From Chromatiales bacterium (GTDB taxonomy: Bacteria; Pseudomonadota; Gammaproteobacteria; CAMYNG01): a DNA stretch of 12,685 nucleotides. The stretch lies in the NCBI GenBank assembly GCA_026990045.1, contig JALSIK010000317.1, forward strand, positions 1 to 12,685. The letters run 5' to 3'. How positions within the stretch are numbered: position 1 is the stretch's first letter; the number at the start of each line of letters is the position of its first letter. Positions 5,759-12,650 of the stretch are shown here, piece by piece. Under the pieces are notes generated by a model. The model made no database searches. It was not told the DNA's origin and saw nothing but the letters and a program-made list of their open reading frames with translations. Made by a program: the position numbers and the translations under genes.

Positions 5759-6552
5759 GGGCCGTCGGCCGCCGCGGGCACGGCCGCGGCGCCTCCCAGG
5801 AGATGGTTGAGCAGGGCGGCATAGGCCCGGGCCCCGCGCGAGGCCGGCTGCCACAGGGTCAGGGGCACGCCGCGGCGGCTGGCCTCCCGGAACCTGGTGT
5901 CCACCGGGATCACGGCGTCCCACAGCCGGCCGCCGTACTCGCTGCGCAGGGCGCGCAGGGCCTCGATGGCGGCCCGGGTGCGGCGGTCGAACAGGGTGGG
6001 CACGATGAGATGGTCCAGGGGCTCGGCCCGGGCCCTGAGGATCATGTCCAGGGTGCGCGTCATGCGCTCCAGGCCCTTGAGTGCCAGGTGCTCGGTCTGG
6101 ACCGGGATCAGCAGGCGCCGGCAGGCGGCCAGGGCGTTGACCAGCAGGATGCCCAGCAGCGGCGGGCAATCGATGATGGCGTGGTCGTAGCGCTCCGCCA
6201 CCGCGGCCAGGGCCTGGCGCACCACCAGCCCCTTGCCCTCGCGCGCGCCCAGCTGCCGGTCCAGGGTGGCCAAGGCGGTGGAGGCCGGCAGCAGGTCCAG
6301 GCCCCCGGTGGAGGTGGGCCGGATGAGCGGCTCCACGTCGGCGGCGGTGACGGGCTCGGCGTGGAACAGGGCATAGACGGTGGGCTCCAGGGTGTCGGGA
6401 TCGTGGCCGAAGTAGGCGGTGAGGGAACCGTGGGGATCCAGGTCCACCAGCAGGGTGCGGCGGCCGGCCCCGGCCAGCAGCCCGGCCAGGCTCACCGCGG
6501 TGGTGGTCTTGCCCACCCCGCCCTTCTGGTTGGCCACGGCCCAGATCTCCAC
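5755..6552 (-). CDS. parC: ParC, ParA/MinD-type ATPase for polar placement of chemotaxis arrays
   Basis: The 265-residue protein is a ParA-family ATPase. It has the deviant Walker A motif NQKGGVGKTTT (signature Lys10 and P-loop Lys15), Walker A' LLVDLDPHGS (Asp39), and Walker B YDHAIIDCPP (Asp128). It lacks the N-terminal DNA-binding extension of plasmid ParA proteins. Located between motD and parP, it corresponds to ParC, which in Vibrio cholerae marks the old cell pole and directs chemosensory arrays there; PA1462 holds the same position in Pseudomonas aeruginosa. It should not be confused with topoisomerase IV subunit ParC. The start is GTG at 6552, 4 nt after the motD stop, with GGAGG (6562-6566) 9 nt upstream inside the motD end. 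The stop overlaps parP. Chromosome or plasmid partitioning is less likely because no parB is adjacent. Confidence 0.92.
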   Translation of the reverse strand: MEIWAVANQKGGVGKTTTAVSLAGLLAGAGRRTLLVDLDPHGSLTAYFGHDPDTLEPTVYALFHAEPVTAADVEPLIRPTSTGGLDLLPASTALATLDRQLGAREGKGLVVRQALAAVAERYDHAIIDCPPLLGILLVNALAACRRLLIPVQTEHLALKGLERMTRTLDMILRARAEPLDHLIVPTLFDRRTRAAIEALRALRSEYGGRLWDAVIPVDTRFREASRRGVPLTLWQPASRGARAYAALLNHLLGGAAAVPAAADGP

Positions 6553-6556
6553 CGGC

Positions 6557-7345
6557 TCAGCCCTCCCCGTCCCCTTCCACCGCCACCACCCGGCGGGCGT
6601 CGCGGTGGGCCAGGATCACCACCGCCACCCGCCGGTTGCGGGCCCGGCCCTCGGGCGTGGCGTTGTCGGCCAGCGGCCGGTGGGGGCCGAACCCGATGGC
6701 TGCCAGGCGCCGCGGGTCCACGCCGGCGGCGATGAACAGGCGCACCACCGAGGCGGCCCGGGCCGCCGACAGCTCCCAGTTGGAAGGGAACACCTCGGTG
6801 TGAATGGGCACGTCGTCGGTGTGCCCCTCCACGTCCACGTGGTTGGGCAGGTCGCGCAGCACACCCGCCAGCTCCTGCAGCGGCGCCCGGGCCTGCTCCT
6901 GGATCAACGCGCTGCCGCTGGCGAACAGCAGCCGGCTGTTGAGTTCCACCTTCACCCACAGCTTGTTGCGGGTGACGTTGACCAGGCGCGACTCGATGAG
7001 CGGCTGCAGGGCGGCCTCCACCCGGCGGCTGATGGTGGCCATGTCCGCCGCCCCGGCGCTGGCCGCCGGCGGCTTGAGCCGCAGCAGGTCGGGGGTGGCG
7101 GCGCGCGTGAGCGCGGGCGCGGCGGCCGCGGTCTCGCCCACGTTGATGGGTGTCGGCGACCGGGGTGCGGTCTTGAACGCCGCCACCAGGGTGTCGGACA
7201 GGACGCGATACTTGCCCTCGTTGATGGAGGAGATGGAGTACATCACCACGAAGAAGGCAAACAGCAGGGTGATGAAATCGGCATAGGAAACCAGCCAGCG
7301 CTCGTGGTTCTCGGGGGGTTCTTCGCGGCGGCGGCGGCGGGACAT
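6557..7345 (-). CDS. motD: Flagellar stator protein MotD (MotB family)
   Basis: The 262-residue protein has a basic cytoplasmic start (RRRRREE) and a single transmembrane helix (about 18-40), with WLVSYADFITLLFAFFVVMY carrying the proton-binding Asp23. A periplasmic linker follows, then an OmpA/MotB peptidoglycan-binding domain (about 135-248) with VEGHTDDVPI, NWELSAARAASVVRLF and RARNRRV. MotD pairs with MotC as a stator that anchors to peptidoglycan and drives the flagellar motor. In Pseudomonas the MotCD stator is needed for swarming and acts beside MotAB. Length and domains are normal. The ATG at 7345 lies 5 nt after the motC stop; GGAG lies 9 nt upstream inside motC. MotB is the alternative name; MotD is chosen from the che-operon position. 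Confidence 0.92.
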   Translation of the reverse strand: MSRRRRREEPPENHERWLVSYADFITLLFAFFVVMYSISSINEGKYRVLSDTLVAAFKTAPRSPTPINVGETAAAAPALTRAATPDLLRLKPPAASAGAADMATISRRVEAALQPLIESRLVNVTRNKLWVKVELNSRLLFASGSALIQEQARAPLQELAGVLRDLPNHVDVEGHTDDVPIHTEVFPSNWELSAARAASVVRLFIAAGVDPRRLAAIGFGPHRPLADNATPEGRARNRRVAVVILAHRDARRVVAVEGDGEG

Positions 7346-7350
7346 GGCCT

Positions 7351-8097
7351 TCAGCTCCGGTGCAGGTAACCCAGCAGCTTGGTCTCGATGTTGCGCGGGT
7401 TTTCGCCCTCGGCGATGGACGCCACGCCCTCGACGATCATCTCGCGGTGGCGGGCCTCCTCCTGCACGATGTGGCGCAGCTTGCTGGCCAGGGGCAGGAA
7501 CAGCAGGTTGGCCGCGCCCACGCCGTAGATGGTGGCGACGAAGGCCACCGCGATGCCGCTGCCCAGGCGGCTGGGGTCGGACAGGTTACCCATGACGTGA
7601 ATGAGGCCCATGACGGCACCGATGATGCCGATGGTGGGGCTGTAGCCGCCCATGCTCTCGAACACGCGGGCGGCCTGCAGATCGAAGTGCTCCCTGGTGC
7701 CGATGTCCACTTCGAGGATCTCGCGGATGGCCTCCGGTTCGCTGCCGTCGATGAGGAGCTGCAGCCCCTTGCGGGCAAAGGGATCGTGCTCTTCCTCCTC
7801 GATGCCCTCCAGCCCCAGCAGCCCTTCCTTGCGGGCGATGGTGCTCCAGGCGATGATCTTGTCGATGGCCTCGCGCGAGTCCCGGCGCGGCGGCACGAAG
7901 GCCCAGCCCACGATGCGCAGCGCGCGCAGGAACACGTGCATGGGCGACTGCAGCATGACCGCCCCCACGGTGCCGCCGATGACGATGAGCAGGGCCGGGC
8001 CGTTGAGCAGGGTGGCCACGTGCCCCCCCTCCAGGTACTGGCCCAGCAGGATGGCCGCGACCCCGAACAGCAGGCCGACGACGCTCAAGGGGTCCAT
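7351..8097 (-). CDS. motC: Flagellar stator protein MotC (MotA family)
   Basis: The 248-residue membrane protein belongs to the MotA/TolQ/ExbB family. Four transmembrane helices are visible: about 4-21, 34-50, 150-170 and 183-203. A large cytoplasmic loop (about 52-148) contains the charged ARKEGLLGLE segment corresponding to the rotor-contacting Arg90/Glu98 region of MotA. Pro154 (GGYSPTIGIIGAVMGL) and Pro202 (LLFLPLASKL) match the two conserved prolines of MotA. Five MotC subunits around two MotD are expected, by analogy with known stators. Start ATG at 8097 lies 3 nt after the cheB stop. Proton rather than sodium coupling is likely for this subfamily but cannot be proved from sequence. Confidence 0.93.
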   Translation of the reverse strand: MDPLSVVGLLFGVAAILLGQYLEGGHVATLLNGPALLIVIGGTVGAVMLQSPMHVFLRALRIVGWAFVPPRRDSREAIDKIIAWSTIARKEGLLGLEGIEEEEHDPFARKGLQLLIDGSEPEAIREILEVDIGTREHFDLQAARVFESMGGYSPTIGIIGAVMGLIHVMGNLSDPSRLGSGIAVAFVATIYGVGAANLLFLPLASKLRHIVQEEARHREMIVEGVASIAEGENPRNIETKLLGYLHRS

Positions 8098-8100
8098 GGG

Positions 8101-9168
8101 CTACACCTGCCGGGCCAGGGCCGGGCCGATCTCCGACAGGCCGAGGATCCGTTGGGTCACCCCCGCCTCGGCCACCGCCGCCGGCATGCCGTAGACCACG
8201 GAGCTGGCCTCGTCCTGGGCCCAGATGGTGGAACCCCGCTGGTGCAGGGCCTGCGCCCCGCGGCAGCCGTCGCTGCCCATGCCGGTGAGCACCACCGCCA
8301 GGGTCGAGTCCGGAAAGACCCGGGCCAGCGAGGCGAAGGTGATGTCCACCGACGGCTTGTAGGTCTGGTCGGGCGTCGCATCGGTGACGCGCACCCGGGC
8401 GCCCGCCCCGTTGGCCACCACCTCCAGCTGCCGGCCGCCCGGGGCCAGCAGCGCCACCCCCGGCTCCAGCGCGTCGCCGTCGCGGGCCTGGCGCACCTGG
8501 ATGGCGCAGAGCTGGTCCAGCCGCGCGGCGAAGGCCTCGGTGAAGCTGGCCGGCATGTGCTGCACCAGCACGATGGGCACGGGGAAATCCGCCGGCAGGG
8601 CACCGAGCACCTCCTGCAGTGCCACCGGGCCGCCGGTGGAGGTGCCGATGGCCACCAGCTTGAAGCGGCCGGCCCGGCGCGCGGCGGCCGGCCGGGCAGG
8701 TGCCGGGCGCGGCGCCGGCGCGGGTGCCGCGCGCGGCGCGGGCGGCCGGTTCCGGGTCACCGCCGGGGCCGGACGCTGCGCCAGGGCGCGCACCCGCTCG
8801 CGCAGCAGGCGCTTGGCCTCCTCCCGGTCGTGGGAGATGTCCTCGAAGCGCTTGGGCAGAAAGTCCATGGCCCCGGCGTCCAGGGCCTCCAGGGTCGCCT
8901 TGGCGCCTTCCGTGGTGAGGGACGAGAACATGAGCACCGGGGTGGGACGCCTGGCCATGATCCGGCGCACCGCCGTGATCCCGTCCATCACCGGCATCTC
9001 GATGTCCATGGTGACGACATCGGGCTGCAAGGCCATGACCTGCTCCACGGCCTGCTCGCCGTTTTCGGCGGTGCCCACCACCTCCAGCCCGGGATCGGCG
9101 TTGAGGATCTCGCTGACGCGGCGGCGGAAGAAGCCGGAGTCGTCCACCACCAGAACCTTCTTGTGCAT
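8101..9168 (-). CDS. cheB: Chemotaxis response regulator protein-glutamate methylesterase CheB
   Basis: CheB removes methyl groups from, and deamidates, chemoreceptors; CheA phosphorylation activates it for adaptation. The 355-residue protein has an N-terminal receiver domain (1-125) with acidic pocket Asp9/Asp10 and phospho-acceptor Asp55 (TMDIEMP). A Pro/Ala/Arg-rich linker (about 131-167) is followed by the CheB catalytic domain (168-355), with the catalytic triad readable as Ser177 (GTSTGGP), His204 (VQHMP) and Asp300 (TGMGSDG). All key residues are intact. The ATG at 9168 has GGGAG 5 nt upstream (9174-9178). It follows cheA after 50 nt and precedes motC. No cheR methyltransferase is in the window, as in Pseudomonas and Vibrio, where cheR lies elsewhere. 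Confidence 0.97.
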   Translation of the reverse strand: MHKKVLVVDDSGFFRRRVSEILNADPGLEVVGTAENGEQAVEQVMALQPDVVTMDIEMPVMDGITAVRRIMARRPTPVLMFSSLTTEGAKATLEALDAGAMDFLPKRFEDISHDREEAKRLLRERVRALAQRPAPAVTRNRPPAPRAAPAPAPRPAPARPAAARRAGRFKLVAIGTSTGGPVALQEVLGALPADFPVPIVLVQHMPASFTEAFAARLDQLCAIQVRQARDGDALEPGVALLAPGGRQLEVVANGAGARVRVTDATPDQTYKPSVDITFASLARVFPDSTLAVVLTGMGSDGCRGAQALHQRGSTIWAQDEASSVVYGMPAAVAEAGVTQRILGLSEIGPALARQV

Positions 9169-9218
9169 GCTCACTCCCTTGTCCTTCCAGGGGTACGGCC
9201 CCGGCCAGCCGCCGGGAT

Positions 9219-11360
9219 TCAGCCGTAGCGCCGCGCGTACGAACGCATGAGCCCCGGCACATCCAGGATCACGGCGATGCCGCCGTCGCCCGTGATGGTG
9301 GCCCCCGCCAGGCCCTGGATGCCGTGGAGCATGGCCCCCAGGGGCTTGATCACGACCTCTTCCTGCCCGATGAGCTCGTCCACCACGAAACCCACGCGCT
9401 GGGTCCCCACGTGCACCACCACCACGTGGCCGTGGTCCGGCAGCTCGGCATCGGCGCGCCGGCGCACCAGCCAGCGCGTGAGGTAGTACAGGGGCAGCGT
9501 GCGCTCCCGCACCAGCACCACGAGCTGGCCGTCCACGACGTTGGTGCGGGTGAGATCGAGATGAAAGATCTCGCTGACGTTGACCAGGGGCAGCGCGAAG
9601 AGCTGCCGGTCCAGCTTCACCATCAGGGTCGGCATGATGGCCAGGGTCAGGGGCACCTTGATGCTGAGGCGGGTGCCCTTGCCGAGCCTGGAGTCGATCT
9701 CCACCGTGCCGTTGAGCTGGGCGATGCGCGTCTTGACCACGTCCATGCCCACGCCGCGGCCGGAGATGTCCGAGATCTCGCTCTTGGTGGAGAACCCGGG
9801 CATGAAGATCAGGTTGTAGCATTCCTTGTCGTCGAGACGGGCCGCGGCATCGGCATCCATGAGCCCCTTCTCCACCGCCTTGCGGCGCAGCAGTTCGGGG
9901 TCCATGCCCTTGCCGTCGTCCTCGATGGTGAGCAGGATGTGGTCACCCTCCTGCTCCGCCGCCAGCACGATGGTGCCGGCGCGTGGCTTGCCGGCCTGCT
10001 CCCGCTCGTCGGGCATCTCGATGCCGTGGTCCACGGCGTTGCGCACCAGGTGAACCAGGGGATCGGCCAGCGCCTCCACCAGGTTCTTGTCGAGATCGGT
10101 CTCCTCGCCCTGGAGCTCCAGCTTGATCTCCTTCTTGAGGCTGCGGGCCAGGTCGCGCACCACCCGCGGGAAGCGGCCGAAGACCTTCTTGATGGGCTGC
10201 ATGCGCGTCTTCATGACCGAGAGCTGCAGGTCGGAGGTCACCACGTCCAGGTTGCCCACCGCCTTGAGCAGCTCCTCGTCGTTGGTGGCCGCGCCCAGGC
10301 GCGAGAGCCGGTTGCGCACCAGCACCAGCTCGCCCACCAGGTTCATGATGTCGTCCAGCCGGGCGGTGTCCACGCGCACGGTGGCCTCGCCCTGGGCCGG
10401 CTTGTCGCCGCCGGCCGCCGGCTTGGCCGGGGCCGCCGCGGCGGGCGCGGCCCGGTCCGCGGCCGGCCTGGATCCGCCGGCCTTCTTTGCCTTCTTCCCC
10501 TTGGCCGCCGGCGTCCCGGCGGCGGCCTGGGCGGCGCCGGCCTTGGGCACACCGGTGAACTTGCCCTTGCCGTGGAGCTGGTCCAGCAGGGCCTCGAACT
10601 CCTCTTCCGTGATCTCGTCGCCGGCCGCAGGCTCCGGGGACGGTGCCTCCCCGGAGGCGTCCGCGCCGGTATCCGGGCTCTCCGCGGCCGGGGCATCGGC
10701 CTGCCCGCCGGCAACGGCCTCGGGCACGCCGGTGAACTTGCCCTTGCCGTGGAGCTGGTCCAGCAGGGCCTCGAACTCCTCTTCCGTGATCTCGTCGCCG
10801 GCACCGCCGCCGTCCGCCGGGGCCTCCGGCGGGGGGGGCTGATCACCGCCCTGCTCCGGCGCCGCGCCGGGACCGTGTAGCTCGTCCAGCAGGGCCTCGA
10901 ACTCCTCCTCGGTGATCTCGTCACCCCCCTGCTCCCCTGCCGCCGGCGCCTCGGCCGCGGCCGGTGCCCCGGCGGCGGGCGCCTCGCCCGCCAGGATGCG
11001 CTCCAGCCCCTGGATCAAGGCCGGGTCGGCCGGCTGGACCTCGCCACCGCTGCGCAGGGCCTCGAACTGCTCGTTGAGGACATCGAGCACCGGCAGCACC
11101 GTGTCCATGAGCGCGGCATCCACCGTGCGCTCGCCGTTGCGCAGGAGGTTGAACACGTCTTCGGCCCGGTGGCACAGCACCACCATGGGCTCGATGTTGA
11201 GGAAACCGGCGCCGCCCTTGATGGTGTGGAACCCCCGGAACACGGCGTTGAGCAGGTCCATGTCCGTGGGCCGCTGCTCCAGGTCCACCAGCTGCTCGTT
11301 GAGCTGTTCGAGGATCTCGCCGGCCTCGACGAGAAAGTCTTCGAGCAATTCGTCGTCCAC
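9219..11360 (-). CDS. cheA: Chemotaxis sensor histidine kinase CheA
   Basis: CheA autophosphorylates in response to receptors and passes phosphate to CheY and CheB. The 713-residue protein has a P1/Hpt domain (1-120) with His45 in FHTIKGGAGF. Residues 146-163, 188-213 and 247-272 carry three copies of GDEITEEEFEALLDxLHG, separated by Ala/Pro/Gly-rich spacers, in place of a recognisable P2 domain. A Lys/Ala-rich linker follows, then the P3 dimerisation helices from about 326 (VRVDTARLDDIMNLVGEL). The P4 kinase domain has N box LVRNAVDHG, G1 DDGKGMD and GFSTKSEISDISGRGVGMDV. The C-terminal P5 domain binds CheW. GTG at 11360 is preferred as start (AGAGG 6 nt upstream, 19 nt after the cheZ stop); a TTG at 11390 would overlap cheZ. 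Confidence 0.97.
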   Translation of the reverse strand: MDDELLEDFLVEAGEILEQLNEQLVDLEQRPTDMDLLNAVFRGFHTIKGGAGFLNIEPMVVLCHRAEDVFNLLRNGERTVDAALMDTVLPVLDVLNEQFEALRSGGEVQPADPALIQGLERILAGEAPAAGAPAAAEAPAAGEQGGDEITEEEFEALLDELHGPGAAPEQGGDQPPPPEAPADGGGAGDEITEEEFEALLDQLHGKGKFTGVPEAVAGGQADAPAAESPDTGADASGEAPSPEPAAGDEITEEEFEALLDQLHGKGKFTGVPKAGAAQAAAGTPAAKGKKAKKAGGSRPAADRAAPAAAAPAKPAAGGDKPAQGEATVRVDTARLDDIMNLVGELVLVRNRLSRLGAATNDEELLKAVGNLDVVTSDLQLSVMKTRMQPIKKVFGRFPRVVRDLARSLKKEIKLELQGEETDLDKNLVEALADPLVHLVRNAVDHGIEMPDEREQAGKPRAGTIVLAAEQEGDHILLTIEDDGKGMDPELLRRKAVEKGLMDADAAARLDDKECYNLIFMPGFSTKSEISDISGRGVGMDVVKTRIAQLNGTVEIDSRLGKGTRLSIKVPLTLAIMPTLMVKLDRQLFALPLVNVSEIFHLDLTRTNVVDGQLVVLVRERTLPLYYLTRWLVRRRADAELPDHGHVVVVHVGTQRVGFVVDELIGQEEVVIKPLGAMLHGIQGLAGATITGDGGIAVILDVPGLMRSYARRYG
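10552..10625. repeat. Perfect 74-bp direct repeat inside cheA, copy 1
   Basis: Bases 10552-10625 and 10729-10802 are identical over 74 bp, 177 bp apart in phase, including third codon positions. They encode the acidic GDEITEEEFEALLDQLHG motif followed by KGKFTGVP in CheA. Flanking linkers differ. This copy is the most C-terminal in the protein. Confidence 0.93.
10729..10802. repeat. Perfect 74-bp direct repeat inside cheA, copy 2
   Basis: This is the partner of 10552-10625, with no mismatch over 74 bp. The offset of 177 bp equals 59 codons, so the frame is kept. Identity at synonymous sites suggests a recent duplication or gene conversion rather than old divergence. Confidence 0.93.
10873..10922. 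repeat. Degenerate third copy of the cheA repeat
   Basis: About 50 bp match the two perfect copies with about four differences in the core (encoding DEITEEEFEALLDELHG), lying 126 bp (42 codons) from copy 2. The KGKFTGVP tail is absent here and replaced by PGAAPEQ. It is the most N-terminal copy. Confidence 0.88.
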
Positions 11361-11379
11361 GGGTCGCCTCTCAACTCGG

Positions 11380-12123
11380 TTAGAATCCAAGGCTGGACAG
11401 CAGCTCGTCCACTTCGTCCTGGCCGCCCACCACGTCCCCCTGGCGCGTTCCGGGCACCGACGGCCCCTCGGCCTTGATGTCGCGCTTCTCCTTGTCCGCG
11501 GCCGGCGATTCCTCTTCGCGCGAGCCGGAGATGCGGATGAGGTTGACCAGGTTGTCCTCCACCTCCGCCACCAGGGTGATCACGCGCTTGATGATCTGGC
11601 CGGTCAGGTCCTGGAAGTCCTGGGCCATGAGCACCTCGTTGAGCCGGCCGCGCAGGCCCTCGGCCCGCTCGCCGCACCGGCGCAGGAATTCGTCCACCCG
11701 CTTGACCAGTTCCCGGAACTCGGCCGCCTCCATCTCCCGGCGGGTGAACCGGCCCCAGTCCTCGCGCAGCCGGGCCGCCTCGTCGAGGATGGCGTCGCAC
11801 ACCGGGATCGACTCCTCCACCGCGGTCAGCGTGGTATTGGCGGCCTTGTCGGTCATGTCGATGACATGCCGCAGGCGCTCGCGCGCATCGGGGATCTCCT
11901 CCTTGGCGATGTCCGCGATGCGCGCATCCAGGTGAAAGCTCTTGAGCGCGTCGTGCAGCTCCCGGGTCAGCCGGCCCAGCTCCTGGTACAGCGTGGTCTC
12001 GCGCAGCCGCACCAGGGTGTCCAGGCTCTCCTGGGCCGCGTCCTCGTCACCGGCCTCGAGCTGCTCCAGCAGGGCCCGGGTGCGGGCCACCATTTCCTCG
12101 TTGATGATGTTCTGTTCCGCCAT
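11380..12123 (-). CDS. cheZ: CheY phosphatase CheZ
   Basis: CheZ speeds dephosphorylation of CheY-P and so ends the tumble/reversal signal. The 247-residue protein is mostly long amphipathic helices, as in the four-helix-bundle dimer of Escherichia coli CheZ. The active-site motif AQDFQDLTGQIIKRV is intact, with Asp172 and Gln176 matching E. coli Asp143 and Gln147. A flexible charged stretch (about 195-235) leads to the C-terminal CheY-binding peptide GQDEVDELLSSLGF. The ATG at 12123 has GGGAG (12132-12136) 8 nt upstream; the frame remains open 13 codons further upstream, but that would run into cheY. It begins 25 nt after the cheY stop and ends 19 nt before cheA. Confidence 0.96.
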   Translation of the reverse strand: MAEQNIINEEMVARTRALLEQLEAGDEDAAQESLDTLVRLRETTLYQELGRLTRELHDALKSFHLDARIADIAKEEIPDARERLRHVIDMTDKAANTTLTAVEESIPVCDAILDEAARLREDWGRFTRREMEAAEFRELVKRVDEFLRRCGERAEGLRGRLNEVLMAQDFQDLTGQIIKRVITLVAEVEDNLVNLIRISGSREEESPAADKEKRDIKAEGPSVPGTRQGDVVGGQDEVDELLSSLGF

Positions 12124-12148
12124 GCACCGTTCTCCCGCCTGCGTCCCG

Positions 12149-12538
12149 TCAGGACGCTGCAACCCGTTCGAAGATCTTGTCGATCTTCTCCTTCAACGTC
12201 TGGGCGGTGAACGGCTTGACGATGTAGCCATTGACCCCCGCCTGGGCCGCCTCCACGATCTGGTCCCGCTTCTGCTCGGCGGTCACCATCAGCACGGGCA
12301 GGTCCTTGAGCCGCGCATCGGCCCGGACCGACCGCAGCAGGTCGATGCCCTGCATGCCCGGCATGTTCCAGTCGGTGATGAGGAAATCGAAGTCCCCGTT
12401 CTGCAGCATGGGCCATGCGGTGGTGCCGTCGTCGGCCTCCTGGGTGTTGGTGTACCCCAGGTCCCGCAGCAGGTTCTTGATGATCCGCCTCATGGTGGAA
12501 AAATCGTCCACGATGAGGATCTTCATGTTCTTGTCCAC
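12149..12538 (-). CDS. cheY: Chemotaxis response regulator CheY
   Basis: CheY is the single-domain response regulator that, once phosphorylated by CheA, binds the flagellar switch protein FliM. The 129-residue protein has the full set of receiver residues: Asp11/Asp12 (VDDFSTMRR), phospho-acceptor Asp56 (TDWNMPGM), Thr86 (MVTAE), Tyr105 and Lys108 (GYIVKPFTA). The sequence is close to E. coli CheY along its whole length. The start is taken as GTG at 12538 because GGAGG (12545-12549) lies 6 nt upstream; an ATG four codons in (MKILIVDD) is an alternative. It is the first gene of the minus-strand operon and follows a sigma-28-type promoter. Confidence 0.97.
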   Translation of the reverse strand: MDKNMKILIVDDFSTMRRIIKNLLRDLGYTNTQEADDGTTAWPMLQNGDFDFLITDWNMPGMQGIDLLRSVRADARLKDLPVLMVTAEQKRDQIVEAAQAGVNGYIVKPFTAQTLKEKIDKIFERVAAS

Positions 12539-12544
12539 GTGCTC

Positions 12545-12549
12545 CCTCC
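12545..12549 (-). promoter_or_regulatory. Ribosome binding site fixing the GTG start of cheY
   Basis: GGAGG on the minus strand is 6 nt before GTG at 12538 and would be too far (18 nt) from the in-frame ATG, so it supports the GTG start. Confidence 0.75.
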
Positions 12550-12580
12550 AACTCTCGCACCGGGCCGGTCTCGGGCCGCA

Positions 12581-12598
12581 GGGCCCCGGCCCGGGCCC
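12581..12598. repeat. GC-only hairpin in the cheY leader
   Basis: Two GGGCCC palindromes (12581-12586 and 12593-12598) can pair as a 6-bp all-GC stem with a 6-nt loop, about 20-37 nt downstream of the expected cheY transcript start. It could shape the 5' leader, but there is no T-run and no direct sign of regulation. Confidence 0.3.
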
Positions 12599-12623
12599 CG
12601 GATGCCAGGTCTGTCCCCCGTTC

Positions 12624-12650
12624 TTATCGGCACGGGAGGGGAAGTCTTAA
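12624..12650 (-). promoter_or_regulatory. Sigma-28 (FliA) promoter for the cheY operon
   Basis: On the minus strand TTAAGACT, 11 nt, then GCCGATAA matches the FliA consensus with a perfect -10 and the T-AAG core of the -35. Transcription would begin near 12618, about 80 nt before the cheY GTG. Late-class motility promoters of this type usually drive chemotaxis operons, and fliA itself often lies just upstream of cheY in related genomes (outside this window). Confidence 0.82.

Noticed and set aside
5755..6552. Plasmid or chromosome partition ParA, suggesting a nearby origin
   Set aside because: There is no parB, no parS-like repeats and no N-terminal DNA-binding extension; the gene overlaps parP within a chemotaxis operon.
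7360..9228. Very long open frame on the plus strand across motC and cheB, rich in His, Gln, Gly and Ala
   Set aside because: It lies opposite motC and cheB, whose catalytic residues and ribosome binding sites are intact. The His/Gln/Gly-rich composition is typical of an antisense frame in GC-rich coding DNA.
9324..10880. Open frame of 518 codons on the plus strand opposite cheA
   Set aside because: It is antisense to cheA, with no recognisable domain and low-complexity His/Leu/Gln sequence; its repeats are only the mirror of the cheA repeats.
11361..11390. TTG start for cheA at 11390
   Set aside because: It would overlap the cheZ stop and lacks a ribosome binding site in position; GTG at 11360 begins where CheA homologues begin and has AGAGG 6 nt upstream.
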